Source: Pleurostoma richardsiae
Taxonomy: Eukaryota; Ascomycota; Sordariomycetes; Calosphaeriales; Pleurostomataceae
Assembly (NCBI GenBank): GCA_030052745.1
Contig: JANBVO010000024.1
Coordinates: forward strand, 248,001 to 312,000
Direction: 5' to 3'
Length of the DNA: 64,000 nucleotides
A program made the position numbers and the translations under genes. This document shows, piece after piece, positions 43,662 to 55,945 of the stretch; positions within the stretch are counted from its first letter, which is position 1, and each line of letters starts with the position of its first letter. The notes below the pieces were generated by a model. The model was not told where the DNA came from. It made no database searches and saw only the letters and a list, made by a program, of their open reading frames with translations.

Positions 43662-45619
43662 TCACATGCATTGCGCCGTTCCACCTTCTCCTGTCATGAA
43701 CGTCAGCTTTCAGCCCAAGAAGACAGAGTTGGTTCACGAAATAAGGGGGAGGGCCAAGACTCACCTTTTATCATCTTCCCGACCGCCTGCAGCAAGCTGA
43801 TGCCCATGACGGCGCACCCAAACGCCACGACCCCCGCGGCGGCGTACGTCCTCCACGACCGCGACGTCAGCTTGATGTAGCACAGGGGCGGCAGGATGTA
43901 CGCGAGCGCGCAGGCGCTCGTCGACCCCACCAGCTCGAAGACGACGCCCAGGTCGCAGGTGATGAGGCTGAGCGTCATCGCAGAGACGACCAGGCTGGTG
44001 CTGAGGATCAAATGTAGATTCATGTTGAAGGGCTCCCCGGGGAAGTAGTAGTTGAGCATTACCTCGCGGCACACGAAGGCCTCGAGCGGCAGCGTCGTGA
44101 GCATGTTGAGCCCGAAGCACAGCCGCGCCACGTTGACCATTGTGTTGTCGGCGGGGAAGTTGTTGAGCACGTTGCCCAGAGTACGGTCGCCGAAGGTGAG
44201 GAAGCCCGAGAGCGCCAGGACCATGCACGCCACCATGGAAATGGCCGTCGAATAATGCGTCACCTTGGCGAAGCGGTCAATCGTGGGCGTTTTGAGGGAG
44301 CCGTAGATCAGGAGGGAGTTGTGGTGGCAGACGAAGGCTGGGAAGGACAGCTTGTTAGCGCATTTGCTCCAGAACCATGGATTAGTTGGACATAGCACTC
44401 GTACCAAAAGAGATGACGCCTATGGCTTGGAAAATGCCAGTGTTTACTGTCAGTAGAGGAGCACTGAACGAGCCCCTATCCGCAGCGGGGGTCAGTGCTC
44501 CCTGGACGACGACCGTCACGATAATGACAGACATGCTGATCAGGGCCATGGTGCTGGCCTTGGCGAGCTAGATAGAAGTTCAAGTCAGCCATCTTGCTGC
44601 ACCTCCCTTCGAAGGCAATAACTTCCTTCCGGGGCCTTTCTTACCTTCGCAATGTCTCTATACAGCGTAAGCGGGTAGCTCACGCCCAGCAGGAACACGA
44701 CAATGACCGCCCTTCGGTCCGCCAGCAGCCCCAGGACCGGCACCTGTCGCAGCCCAGGCCATATCGCCACCAGCACATGCGGGATCGAGTCGCCCACGAT
44801 GACGCCGAACGCGACCATGCCGCCGAACGCGAAGGCCCACTGCGCGACGCTGATGGCGATGAGCCCGCTGCGCCCGAAGCACCGCTCGACCGTGCCCTGG
44901 AAGCTGCTGGCGCCGCTGAGCTTGCTGTTGACGACGATGAGCCGGATGGTCCAGTCGACCACCGCCGTCAGCGCCACCAGCAGCACCACCCCGGCCAGCA
45001 GGCCCGCCTGCCGCAGCGCGTACGGCTGGCCGATGATGCCCGCCCCGATGATGCTGTTGGCCATGTTCATGAAGGCCGACCGCAGCCCGGACTTGGGCCG
45101 CCGCCGCTCCGCCTCCGCCCATGCCTCCACGCCGCCCTCGCCCGCCCACGGCGAGTTGGCCAGCGTGACCGAGGGCGCCTCGATGTCGGTCAGGAGGGGA
45201 GTGCGGTGCGCCGCTCCCCCCGCGGACGGGGCGTAGCCGGCGTTGTCGTCATCGTCGTCGGTATCCTCGGAAACGTCGAACGCCTCGTAGGGGCTGCCGG
45301 TCCCGCCATTGGGCGGAGTTGCGCTCCCGTTGCTGCCGTCTTGGCTGTGGCGAGGGATGTTCGCGATGGTGGGAGTGAGGTCGAAGCGCACGCGGTTGGG
45401 AGTTCGAGGGGTCCGAGGAGTTAAGGCGCCGGAACCGGCGGCAACGTCGCTGGGGCCGCCGGAATGTACTATAATATCATCGTCGTCGTCCTCGTCGCCT
45501 GCGTGGTGAGCAGCGTCTTCGAGGTCGGCGTCGGCGGACAGGAGGCCGATGTCCTCCTCGGTGCTTGCGCTGGCGGCTCCCGTGTCCCGCTGGCCATCGT
45601 ACGATCTGGCCTTAGCCAT
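43662..45619 (-). CDS. AVT/SLC38-type amino acid transporter
   Basis: A putative vacuolar or other endomembrane amino acid transporter of the AAAP superfamily, most like the yeast Avt2/Avt5-7 group and animal SLC38. About 579 aa with a 180-residue acidic, Ser/Thr-Pro-rich cytosolic N-terminus (includes ALTPRTPRTP). The first membrane segment holds the family hallmark FMNMANSIIGAGIIGQPYALRQAG in spirit: N-S-I-I-G-A-G-I-I-G. About ten more hydrophobic segments follow, including FAFGGMVAFGVIVGDSIPH, FAFVCHHNSLLIYGSL and LPLEAFVCREVMLNYYF. Exons are 45619-44645, 44567-44405, 44337-43765 and 43690-43662. The last codes only the tail ending GEGGTAQCM, with a CTGAC branch just upstream. Substrate is not predictable from sequence. 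Confidence 0.9.
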
Positions 45620-46353
45620 TGCGTGGAGTTTATCGCGAGCTCATCTTGCGGCGTAACAGAGCGAAGTATGAGCCTCGTTTCTGGGCTTTCGGGACGTTGG
45701 GTGACGAGGCAATTCTTTGTACCAGGGCTCCTTCACAGGGTACGCACGGAGGTACGTGTTCGCCGCTGGAAGCCGCGTATTTCGGGGTTCATCGGGGTGC
45801 TATTGTTACCTCTCTCCGGCCCAAAACACACCATGGCCCCGTGCCTTTTAATCTTATAACTGCACATCTCCATAGCATTGCAGTCTCTAATAACACCCGA
45901 CCCCTGAAGATTGAAAGAGAAACAGTCAAGCCTTGATTCCCTCGTAATCACAATCTCAACGGGTTCTCGACCGTTGTTCTATCACCTCCGCGTAAGCCAG
46001 GAAAGTAGTCTCTCTTGTCCTGGTCTGATGGTGCAGGCGGGCGCAGGCAAAGGTAGAAATGAATCGCTTTTGTACAATTACAGCTATTTACTAAATACAA
46101 TGGTGAGGTCTCTTGCCTCGTCTGGGCGGTCCCCCGGCGTCTCGTGTATCGTCTTCCTCCTCCAATGGGGTATCATATGGATCGAAACTCATCCCGCTAT
46201 TTAAACAGAACATGAACGTGAAAATGCAAGCACTTTTGCGGGCCCTCAACTTGTCTCGACCGAGGCACATCGCGGCTCTAGTATCGTTACAACAACCCTC
46301 TGGGCCAGCGCCCGAGGGCGTGATTTCAGGTTGGATATTCGACTATCCGTATC
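45620..46353. other. Intergenic
   Basis: Promoter of the transporter gene and 3' flank of the protease gene. No gene or notable motif seen. Confidence 0.6.
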
Positions 46354-48101
46354 TCATGCCATGAAGGCAATGGCAACCACGACGCACATGATCGAGGCAT
46401 ACTTGTTCCCCTCTAGCTGCTCGCCAGGGGATGTCTGGGTAGCTGACGCCGAGGGTGCAGGTGTTTCGGCAACTGCCGTCCCCGATGTTGCTGACGTCTC
46501 GTGACCGCTGAGACCGAGGAAGGACGAGGTGGACTGCGAGCTTAGGGATGCGCCGGATGCGACCGGCGAAGGCGTGATTAGAGTTGCCAGGGTTGACTGA
46601 GTTCCCGAGCTTGAGGACGAAGTCGCTGCAGAGGCCGAGGAGGTTGAGGTTGTGGTCGTGGTAACCGCGGGCTTAGATGCAAATCCTGCGAGGCTGCTGT
46701 TAGTGACGTTACAAGTGAGGATAGAGCGAGATTTGGCAACTCACCAATTCGTCCCTGATCCACGTCAAAGACGGTGTAGACGTTCTTGAGAAACAGATCC
46801 CCCAGTAACCACGCTCCCTGGACCACCTCGTGACCGTATATGTTGCTAGTGCAGACGCCGCTGCTCGACGGCGAAGACACCCAATCCTTGGGAGATACGC
46901 TGTAGTCGACTCCAGAGAATGTGATGACGATAGGAAGTTTCGTGGAGCACGGCACAGTGAACGTTTGGCCATCATCACTGCTAGAGGCACCTGGGATGTT
47001 CTTGTGGATAGCAACCACATCGTCGCTAGGACCAAAGACGTATGATGTGCCAGTATCGATGTACGCAAGCCGGTCGGGCAGTCCAGCTTTCTTGCCATCG
47101 AAGGCCACATCACCCATAGATATTGCCCAATCACCCCCAGCCGAGGATGAGACAGAGGTGTACCCAATGTCGCCGGTAAATTTGTCGGGATTAGTCGCTC
47201 CGAACGTGATCTCCCCGGTGTTCGTGCCGTCCGAGCTACGGCTCAAAGAGACGCTAAAGATGTTGGACTTGAGCAACTTGTCGCCCTTCACCGTCTCCAT
47301 GAAATTGTCGGTCGCTCCCTTGCTCATAGACAGACCCAGGATGCCGTCAAAGGGAAAATGGGTGAATTCGTCAGAGGTGGTATTGGCAACCCCAAACGAC
47401 ATGGTGGTCTTCATCGTAGAGACCGTTATCGAGTCCTCCGCCAAAGCTCCTCCAACAGTTCCAGACCCGTACGCGATCGAGAAACTGTCGGTGGTCGTCT
47501 GGTAGGTCTTGGAGTCTCCCGAGCCATAGCTGTTGTGCATCGTACACGCCGAAGACTTGCAATTAGATCCCATGACCCAGGTTGTCCCTGCTCCGGTATC
47601 AACCAGCATGTAGAGCGACTTCTCGCTCGAACCAAAGCCCGCCTCGATGAAGTATGAGAAATCTGTCCCATCTTGATCGATACCCTCGCTATTGGCCATA
47701 GTGGGCTCCACGGCGGAGTCGATACTGTATGTATTCCCTCTCCTCCCAAGCTCTCGCTCGTTCGACAGCCGTGATGACGCATGTTTCCTTCGAAGACGGT
47801 CGGCTTCGCGGGCGACTCTCACAGACGATGGGGCGTTTTCCTAAAGTTAATGTTTAGTGACAAGGTAGTCGGGGTATGAGAGCCGAGTTCTACTCACGCC
47901 ACGGGTCCTCTGCGATAGCGAGAACGTCAAAGGTCCTCCCAAATTCTTTGGCGAAGCCCGCCGCAGACCAGCAGTGTCTCTCTTCTCTCCCTTAACGCAG
48001 ATGTCGTCATCGGAGCAGAGATACTGGGGAAAATAGGGGAAGAAAGCGCGAACGGTGGTGGCCCATAGCGTCAGGTGGACGAGGGCAATGATACGGAGCA
48101 T
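46354..48101 (-). CDS. GPI-anchored pepsin-type aspartic protease
   Basis: A secreted family A1 aspartyl protease, about 543 aa. A signal peptide is clear (MLRIIALVHLTLWATTVRA). A propeptide of about 120 residues contains basic pairs. The two catalytic motifs are LVDTGAGTTWVMG (Asp near residue 149) and YIDTGTSYVFGP (Asp near 330), with the flap AYGSGTVGG and the C-terminal WLLGDLFLKNVYTVFD. After the protease domain comes a Ser/Thr-rich stalk of about 70 residues, then a short polar stretch and a hydrophobic tail (IMCVVVAIAFMA), the layout of a GPI signal, so a yapsin-like cell-surface enzyme is likely. Exons: 48101-47898, 47840-46745 and 46685-46354. The ATG at 48101 has a perfect GCCACC context. 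Confidence 0.93.
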
Positions 48102-51100
48102 GGTGGCGCTCCAAATGAACCTAGCAACAATCACTCCGCATCGAGTCTCACGGCCTCTGCGACTTTCAAGTCCCTAGGGAGCGGAGAACGCGTTTGGACG
48201 AGGAAGCTCGGGTGGACTAGCTGCGTGAAGATGCGAGAACAGACAAGGTTCGACTCATATAGAGTGTTGGCTGGTATGCACACGTTCCTCCCAGCCACAG
48301 ATTCAGATCGAGGGGTCCTCCGAGACTCGGATTCACCTCTCACTCTCTCTACGGTCAACCCCGCTTGACCGAGAGTACCAGACTCTGGCTCTCCCCTGAC
48401 AGTATTAAGTGATTAGAGATTATGTCGGCAGCATTGGTGCTATCCGTGGTTGCTTCCAGCCACGAGGCTATTCCCGGTACAGAAGACGCGTCGGGACAAA
48501 GACAGTCGAGTATTACGCCCAAACGGAAGAGCTTTCAGGAAATGCAAGATCGAAAACAAAGATGCACCGGCAAGGATAGGACGGAAGAAAAGGACAGGAC
48601 AAGGGAGACGGCAACCCGGGATACGAGGTCAGATGATGCTAGTGTTATATATGGAGATCGAGAGAGAGGCCGGTAAAGAAAAATATGCGGGAAGAAGGGA
48701 ACCCTAATGGCAAAGAGAAGGGGTGATGCATGCGGTGACGACCGTGGAGAGATGCAAGTCGGGAGGAAGAGCAAAAGACAAGCCGAGAAGGTGTAGACGG
48801 CCGGAAGGGCTGGATAGATCAAGGTAGAAGAAAGGAGAGCGAGCGTTTCCTGCATGGAGATGCGTCTGTGTGTGGCCGCCGGCTAGCTGTCTAAGGTACC
48901 GTGTATTCCGTGCCAGGCGGTGTGTCTTGTTGATGCTACTGGGTACACGGGCTAGCGCGCTAATCGACGTACGGGGCCGAGTATCGTCATATCTTGGAGA
49001 TTGCAGTCTAAATGTAGCCTCCCTTTGGCAAGAAAGCCATGACCAGCAGCTTGATATCAGATTCCAGGGCTCAACTCGGGTTAGCAACATCAGCACAAGC
49101 CCGAAGAGGGTCTCGTCGACACCATCATCAACCCACAGCGCTAAGACTGAAATGGAGAGCATTCAGTGAAGATATGCCACGCTATACCTGCCAGATACAC
49201 TCCCTCTCTTGTGCTCTGGGCCTTATCACAGGCCAGTCCTTTGTAACAGATGACCGTATTATGTAGGGGCAGGGTACAAGATCTCGCGCGGCTGGAGGGC
49301 CCAGACCAGGTACCCACCATGTACTCGGATGTTTTAACGATGATCTGCCAATTTAAAGTGAGCCTGGCCCTGGCATGGTGGCACTGCAGCTCTCATTGGA
49401 CAATGGCGACGGAGCTGCTCAGCAGTGGCCAGGGTCAGTGGCCCCCTTGTCGCCATATTAACTCACGCCAGTGTCTCGACTCGAGGAGGAACAGGCCAAC
49501 AGGAGGTTGATCTCGAAGATCCCTTCACACGACGTATGGTTCCCTCACGGATGGAGACTGGTGAGGGGTGATGCCACGGCAACTCGGCGGGCGATATGCC
49601 AAACAAACTCTTTAACCGAGTCCTATCTGGCCTTCCCCGGAACATGGACTGCATCTTGCTGTTTCCTCTGTGCAATAGGATGCAGAGGTCGAAAAGACAG
49701 CTGGCCTCGGTTCTCGGTTCTCTTGCTGCTCGACGAACAGCAAACCAAGAACGGCAGTCCCACTTCCAGCCAAGGAATCAAGAGCCGGGGTATCTCACTT
49801 TGGGGTATGTTAGCCAGGGGCAAGCGTGGGACCAGGGTCAAGGCTCCAGTGCTCCACGCTGTAAAGATAAGGTGGTGCACGACGTTAACCGCTCCACAAT
49901 GTCCGGCCATTTTGCGGGATCCGGGAATGTTTCGACGTAGCAATAACACGGGAGTTCAACGGTAGGTCTGCACATGCCCGACGTTCTTGTTGACTCGTCA
50001 AAAATACCCTGGATAATCGCCAGAGAGAGTGCGCAAGCCTGTTTGTGAGGCTACCCGGTGGCTCTCGAGAAATGCCAGCGAAGAATACGATTTTCTCAGA
50101 AACGCCGAGCTCATCACTAACGCAACTTGGTGGATGCCCTTGCAGGCGGCGGGGAGGGATCGCTCCCGAGAGAGCCGCCGGAGAAGCATAAGCACACTCC
50201 TGAGTGAAAAGACCAGCCGAGGTCAAGAGATTCAGACAGCTTTACCGTGGGAACTGGGCGTTCGTATTCTGAATGCCAGATGCTCGCCCTGACATGATTA
50301 TTACGCCACGATGGCGGATGAGTCCCGGTCAGGAGGCGGCCAGTGACACAGCTCTTCGCGCCTAAAATCTACTGCGGTTTTTCCCAGATTAGAAGGTGGC
50401 AGGCCAGCCTTCAACCCGGAAATCTGAATAATGACAAGTTGACAACCCGGAGACAACGCTCACGTCTCACGTCTCACGTCTCACTTGTTTTGCCAGGCCT
50501 TTGAAGTTGACGTCTGGAATGTTCCTGCAATGCAACGCCTGTCATATTCGCCGAGTAATTGATCCGTAGACCTCCCGGCTGTTCAGTCGTCAAGTGATGT
50601 GGGAGAAAGGGGCCGATTGGGAGTATGGCTTCCGTATGCCTTGATAGGCCAGACCGCAACGTAGCGTGGTCTCCTTACCACCCTCCTCTACCACCCTGCC
50701 TAAGTGCTTGCAGATGCGTACCTGACTTTCAGTGCTCACTCCGGCAAGCCTCAATGCGAGATGCAGGGGAGGAGACCTATCACGGCCATGGCGACCTGGA
50801 GATTGTGACTGTTCCAGACAGGTCAGGAGGTGGACAACTCCAGCCGGCTGGACAAACTAGTCAAGGATCTACGCCGTGTGAAACCTTCTGGACGTTCTTT
50901 ATGACGGCGACGTCGGTCTTGCCTGGAAAATCCCACGTTGCACTATCCTGCTCATGGACGATCTTGAGGCGCGGTACTGCGAAAGGGATGCCGACCCTGT
51001 AGATCGTGAAATGACCCAGCTCGGCGACTACTCTGTTGAGTCTGGCTCGTCATTTCTGTCTGATATCTGACTCCACAGATCCATCCGCAGCACTATCTCG

Positions 51101-51470
51101 AGTCTTGGCCTCGCCGGTTTAATAACGTTGATATGAGTTGAATGCCAGTGAGATGGGTACTGTATCCTCAGATCTTGTGACGAATCGGCAGTTGCTGTCT
51201 GGCTCGGACTGTTTTTCTACAGACACTGCTAAAATTGGCCCAGCGCGTGTTGTCTCATGCCATTCCAGCGTCCCGTCCGTCTAGTTTCAGTGACAGACCC
51301 GAGTGCGCTCTCTGAAGCGGGAATGTCTCAGCCTCACTGAAACAAGCAGGCTAACAGCAGTTGTTTACCTGCTAAGGCCTTATCAAAGGGATAGTCAGGA
51401 TTGCGTTCGCAACCCAAAACTGCTTATTATGGCAGAGTTGGCTCTCATTCTTTCCATGCCGCGGACTCTA
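48102..51470. other. Intergenic, 3.4 kb
   Basis: Promoter side of the protease gene, then a long stretch without a supportable gene up to the 3' end of the prenyltransferase-like gene. An open frame at 49471-49965 (+, 164 codons) lacks any recognised motif. A perfect heptamer repeat lies at 50461-50484. Confidence 0.5.
50461..50484. repeat. Tandem CACGTCT heptamer, about 3.4 copies
   Basis: CACGTCT is repeated three times exactly and followed by CAC. CACGTC also contains a CACGT E-box-like core. It sits mid-spacer with no nearby gene start. Confidence 0.85.
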
Positions 51471-52523
51471 TCAACGGTCTTGAGTACTAGACTCATGAGA
51501 GGCGTCCGGTTGAACTCGATAGTCTGTATACCAGGCATCCGCGGCGTTCAGTACCTTCCACTCGAGCGAATCTCGGGGGAAGCCGGCCTTTAGTTGCTCA
51601 TTTGTCCTCTGAAACTCGACCAAGTCCCCTTCCTTGAGAATGCCAGATGCTGCCAAAGTACGAAGGAACACCCAAACGGATTCGTTGGCCCACCGCAATG
51701 ATGCTGCTAGGCTCAGCGTCTTGATGAACGCGACCGAACAAGCTTGGGATTCAAGTAGTATCCCGCTGGCGGTAAGTAGGGAGTAGAGGAAGGACCACCC
51801 AGAGATGTCAGTATGGTGCCTGAAGCACCAATCCTGCACCGATAGCAGCAGCAGCTCCAGGGAAGATGCAGCACCGCCGGCATCTGACAAAATGAACTTC
51901 ATTAGCCATCGAGCATGGCACCAGGCGTAGTAGTTCCTAGGATGTCTCTCCCCCGATACCATGACAACACCAGTGATGTCTGGAAGGACATCCTCCGGGG
52001 TCGGCTTATACATCTCTAGAAGCCATCGGCGATGGCTCCAGAGAGTCGGGGACTTGGTGTGCCTGTGCAAGCGGCTCGTCAGAAGACTGTCTACGAAGCG
52101 CTTCTCTCTATCCAGGGCAGGATGACGCTCCACAGGGTCGGACAACCGAGGCTGAAGGAGCCTCTTGCGACTGTTTGCAGCTGTGAGATGCTCGGCATCC
52201 ATGAGCAGGATCACGCTTGTTGCAGCTATTAACTCGCTGTCGTCTCTTGACTCCAAATCCTTGTGATCCAGACATGCTGCCAGAATCCTGCGAGCAACGA
52301 GGAATGCCTGGACGAGTCCAACCTTGGACAATGCGACTGCTGGCCCATCTTGTAATAGGTACGTCCCTGGCTCCAGAGCATGACTCCGCCCGAGAATTTC
52401 AATATCCAACAATCCCTTCTCCGGAAAGTCAGTGGTAAACGCTCGTGATATTTGCTGGTATGCCGCTGTCGGATCACCGCTTTTCAGAGAAGCTATAGCA
52501 TCTTTCCCGAGAGACCTTGACAT
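51471..52523 (-). CDS. Protein with prenyltransferase alpha-subunit repeats (PTAR1-like)
   Basis: A single-exon 350-aa protein. Two W-x-x-R-R/H-W type repeats of the protein prenyltransferase alpha family are visible: SPTLWSHRRWLLE and HPRNYYAWCHARWLM, with a helical solenoid around them. The diverged N-terminal half and the lack of five clear repeats make it more like the PTAR1-type orphan group than the catalytic partners FNTA or RGGTA. A role with a beta subunit, for example in Rab or SNARE geranylgeranylation as proposed for animal PTAR1, is inference. The ATG at 52523 follows no earlier in-frame Met. It is divergent from GET1. Confidence 0.85.
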   Translation of the reverse strand: MSRSLGKDAIASLKSGDPTAAYQQISRAFTTDFPEKGLLDIEILGRSHALEPGTYLLQDGPAVALSKVGLVQAFLVARRILAACLDHKDLESRDDSELIAATSVILLMDAEHLTAANSRKRLLQPRLSDPVERHPALDREKRFVDSLLTSRLHRHTKSPTLWSHRRWLLEMYKPTPEDVLPDITGVVMVSGERHPRNYYAWCHARWLMKFILSDAGGAASSLELLLLSVQDWCFRHHTDISGWSFLYSLLTASGILLESQACSVAFIKTLSLAASLRWANESVWVFLRTLAASGILKEGDLVEFQRTNEQLKAGFPRDSLEWKVLNAADAWYTDYRVQPDASHESSTQDR

Positions 52524-52936
52524 AATGTTCCCGTTCCGGAGGCCTATCAGAAGTAGGGCTTCGCCAGAGGAGCAGCGATCTTCTCATCCACCAGACATAG
52601 GCCAACGATGCGTGATTCAACGGTGTCAGATGCTGAGCGACCTACGATACGGTATACTTGCGGAGTATCAAGTATCGTGTGACAGGAGGCGTGGGGTGTG
52701 AGATAGAGCACGTAGTAGACTGTTATGCTGACGAGCGCCGGAGAACACTAGTAGCCTCAGGCCACAAAATGATGTAACGGACCAGCCGCAGCCCACCAGT
52801 GACCAGCTACCTATTGGAGCGCAAGCTTGGCCCGCTGAAGCTTCACCAACCAGAACATGCCACCATCTACTCAACTCTGAACCACGACATTTGTCTGCGG
52901 CTGAGCCCCTAAACTCCATGACCAAAGCGTACGGCC
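52524..52936. promoter_or_regulatory. Divergent promoter between the PTAR1-like gene and GET1
   Basis: A 413-bp spacer with the two genes pointing outward. TACGGTATACTTGCGGAGTA (52655-52674) is a TACGGAGTA-type sequence of the kind found elsewhere between genes here. No clear TATA box. Confidence 0.5.
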
Positions 52937-53706
52937 ATGGCTTCTCTTCTGGTGCTTGTCTTCATCGTTGAGGTCCTCGTTCAGATCGTGAACAGCATCG
53001 GCGCCTCGACGATCAATAGCCTCGTATGAAACACCACAGCCACACTTCCACTGCGAGACCAAAGAGCTGACGCTGGGCACACATAGCTCTGGGCACTTTA
53101 CAACGCCTTACCGACGTCGAGATCAAGGGAGTTCGCAGAGCAGCGCAAGCTGCAGCAGGAGTACCTCAAGGCCCGGCGAGACTTGAACGCTACGAGCAGT
53201 CAGGATGAATTCGCAAAGTGGGCGAAGCTCCGAAGGCACCATGACAAGCTGCTGGAGCAGTTGGAGAAGAAGAGTACGCACTTCCTTCCCCCCACACTAC
53301 CTTACCCTGACCAAGACTAATATACCGGCGAACAGAGACGGGTCTCGATGCATCCCGCGCGAAGTTCGACGCGTACGTGAATACAGTTCGCTGGACAGCC
53401 ACGAGGGGTGTGCAGTGGTTCCTGCCGTTCTGGTACTCGCGAGAGCCCATGTTCTGGTTGCCACACGGCTTATTCCCATACTACGCCGAGTGGCTCCTCT
53501 CCTTTCCCCGGGCACCCCTGGGGAGCGTGAGCATCGTGACGTGGCAGATGGCGTGCAGGGGGGTTCTGACCCTGCTGAGCGATACCATTGCAGCCGTTCT
53601 AAGGTTGGTCTTGAATGCGCGGCAGAAGCAAGGCGTGCCTGCGGGAGTAAGCCAAGCGTCGTCTACAGCACAGGCACAGGCAGAGGCGGCAAAGAAAGAC
53701 TCATGA
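52937..53706 (+). CDS. GET1: Get1, ER receptor subunit for tail-anchored proteins
   Basis: With Get2 it forms the ER-membrane receptor that accepts tail-anchored proteins from the Get3 ATPase. About 214 aa, typical length. An N-terminal membrane segment ([20 protein letters not shown]) is followed by the cytosolic coiled coil that contacts Get3 ([39 protein letters not shown]) and two further membrane segments ([16 protein letters not shown] and [17 protein letters not shown]). Exons: 52937-53023, 53087-53273 and 53336-53706. The first intron has an AGCTGACG branch site and both are short. The C-terminal tail is Ala/Gln-rich. Identification is firm from the coiled-coil motif and topology. Confidence 0.95.
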
Positions 53707-54447
53707 ATAGCGAAGGCACTACAAGGATATACAAGAAACGCCTGAGAGGCGGCAGGATGTCTCTCACTATTTTGACGCAGAGTTCTTCATGGCGGAGACC
53801 GCTGAAACTCTGCAACACGATGTGAGATGACTCTTGGCAGAGTACTTGGGCTCACTCTGGGCATGCTTTTTGACTTTGAGCGACCATCGAGAAGGTCACC
53901 AAAGCTTCGAAAGTGCCCATACAAAAAAACCGAGAAGAGTATCTCGAAGCATGCATTTGCTTCGGCTGGACCTCCAGCTGATAGAATGATAGTTACCGAT
54001 ACGCATCTGGAAGGCAGAAGACCAGATAGGCGCAAATACAAAAGTTAACATGTCAGGTCATCCGTAATACTCACAGCTTATTCCTGCATTTACGGCGTCT
54101 TGCTGGCTCGCAAGAAAACCCAGGGTGCTTTTTTATGTGAAGCTGAAAATAAAGCCGCCGATTTTTGCTCTGCCAGAGGTTTTTAAGGAAGCGGGCCGCC
54201 ACACCGAGGCGGGACCCCTAGTCTTCAGCCAATAGATGCACGCACTTGTAGCAGCCACATTGGCGTCGCTTCTCTCAGCCTCGTCTACTCTAGGTACCTA
54301 GATACATACCAAGTAATACATTCAGGATTCCCAAAGCAGCGGCAACCTGGCGGTTTGCTACATCAGCGACGAGAAAAGGGGAATTGGTCGACTACACGCT
54401 CCACGAACGCTGTAAATTAGTCGACTTACCGACATGATACCATAACC
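53707..54447. other. Intergenic
   Basis: 3' flank of GET1 and promoter of the next plus-strand gene. CCTAGATACATACC-type motif near 54291-54310. No gene seen. Confidence 0.6.
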
Positions 54448-55586
54448 ATGGCCGTCTCTGTCTCCTGGGGAACGTAAGTGGCACGAAATCCATGCCTCTC
54501 GTCAGCAGCAGCTAACATCACCCCCTCGACAGAATCAAGTCCCTGCTCATCTTCTTTGGGCCCATCATCATCCCCAAGGCACTTGCCTACTACCGCTCCG
54601 CCCGCAACGCCCCTCGCATCCATGGCCTCGCCGTGCAGCCCCTTCCCTCCTCTGCCCGTCGCGCCATCTGGGCGCTCTCCATCGCGGCCTTCACCCTCCT
54701 CGTCCTCGGCCTGCTACCCCCTTGGGCCCCCGAGAACGTCTTCCGGGCGACGCAGTCCCGCCTACAGATCCCGACGGACGTGCTATTCACCCGCCTCTCC
54801 GCGCTCCGCCCCGGCCACGCCCTCACGCCCCGCGACGAGGCGCTCCGCGCTAGGCTCGCCAGCGCGGAGGCCCGCCTCCTCTACCTGCAATTCGGCCCGG
54901 GCCCCCTCGCCGACTGCCCCTTCTGCAGCTCCGACGAGCCGCGTTCCTTCTTCTACTACGCCCTGCCCTCCATCCTCGCCCCACACCTCGCCAACCTGGC
55001 CCTCCTCGCGGCCGCCACCTCCGTGCCCCTGACGGGCCGCGCTGGCGCGCGCTGGCGCACCGCCTCCTCCCTGGCCGGCGCCGCCCTCGCCGCCCTCGAC
55101 CTCTTCCTCGTCGGCTCCTACAACCACCAGTCCAACTCCCGCGCCCTGCGCCTCTCCGAGGTGGACTTCTTCTTCTGGCGCGCACGCGCGTGGCGCCTCG
55201 CCGCGCTGGCGGCGCTCGACGCCCTGCTGGCCTGGGTTCTGTACCTGACGGCCACGAACCGGGCCTTCGTCGCCGGCCCGGGCCCCGCGGAGCGCGCGGA
55301 GGGCGTGGCGCGCGCTCTGGCCGCGGCCAGGAGCAAGCTGAGCGCGGTGGGCATCGCCAAGAACGCGACGGTGCGGGACGCAGAGCTGCGGGCGCGGAGC
55401 ACCGAGTACTGGCACCAGGAGGTGCGGCTGGTCGGGGAGGCGATGGAGGACAGGGAGGTGGTGGACGGGGTGAAGGACGCGCTGGAGAACAGGATCGACA
55501 TACAGCGGATCACGAGGGACGCGGACTCGTACGCGCAGAACGTGCTGCAAGCCATACAGCAGGGAAATCCGACGCTGGTGGGATGA
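54448..55586 (+). CDS. Multi-pass membrane protein of unknown function
   Basis: Two exons (54448-54473, 54533-55586) give 359 aa. The tiny first exon codes MAVSVSWG plus part of Thr, with a GTAAGT donor and a CTAACAT branch region. Five hydrophobic segments are visible: around residues 10-27 (SLLIFFGPIIIPKALAYY), 50-70 (AIWALSIAAFTLLVLGLL), 137-160 (LPSILAPHLANLALLAAA), 173-190 and 215-232 (AALAALDALLAWVLYL). The loop between the second and third carries a CPFC pair. The C-terminal 100 residues are soluble and helical. I believe it is conserved in filamentous ascomycetes, but I know no function. The gene is extremely GC-rich, which opens long frames on the opposite strand. Confidence 0.82.
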
Positions 55587-55945
55587 AGAAACATTGGGAC
55601 ATGTCCCTTTTCACAGCAGATAGATAGGGCGCTATGCAATAATTAGAAGCCTTATTTGATTTATGGCATCTATCCAACAGCTGTGATGTAAACCGCAGCT
55701 GCAACCGTAGGCTATGCCATCGGGAGAACAAGAAGATACCCAGTGGGGACCCTGGATGCAAAGAAGATCCCGTTCCCATCCTCCATTAAGCCAAGAAAAC
55801 GCCGCAAATGCATGGGATCCTTCGAAATCTTCCCGTCACTAAGTGTTCCCATCACTAACTGTCTCCAAAGACGATTGCGTTTCCGGGAGTGCTCTTGTCT
55901 TCTCAGCAAAGTAGTTGTACATGTGCACACACCACCCCTGAGCTA
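55587..55945. other. Short convergent spacer
   Basis: 3' flanks of the membrane protein gene (+) and RUD3 (-). No gene seen. Confidence 0.7.

Noticed and set aside
44594-45424. 276-codon plus-strand open frame
   Set aside because: Antisense shadow of the GC-rich transporter exon, with Arg/His/Pro-rich composition.
49471-49965. 164-codon plus-strand open frame
   Set aside because: No ATG context, motif or homology impression, and other frames overlap it.
54783-55550. 255-codon minus-strand open frame
   Set aside because: Antisense of the very GC-rich membrane protein gene.
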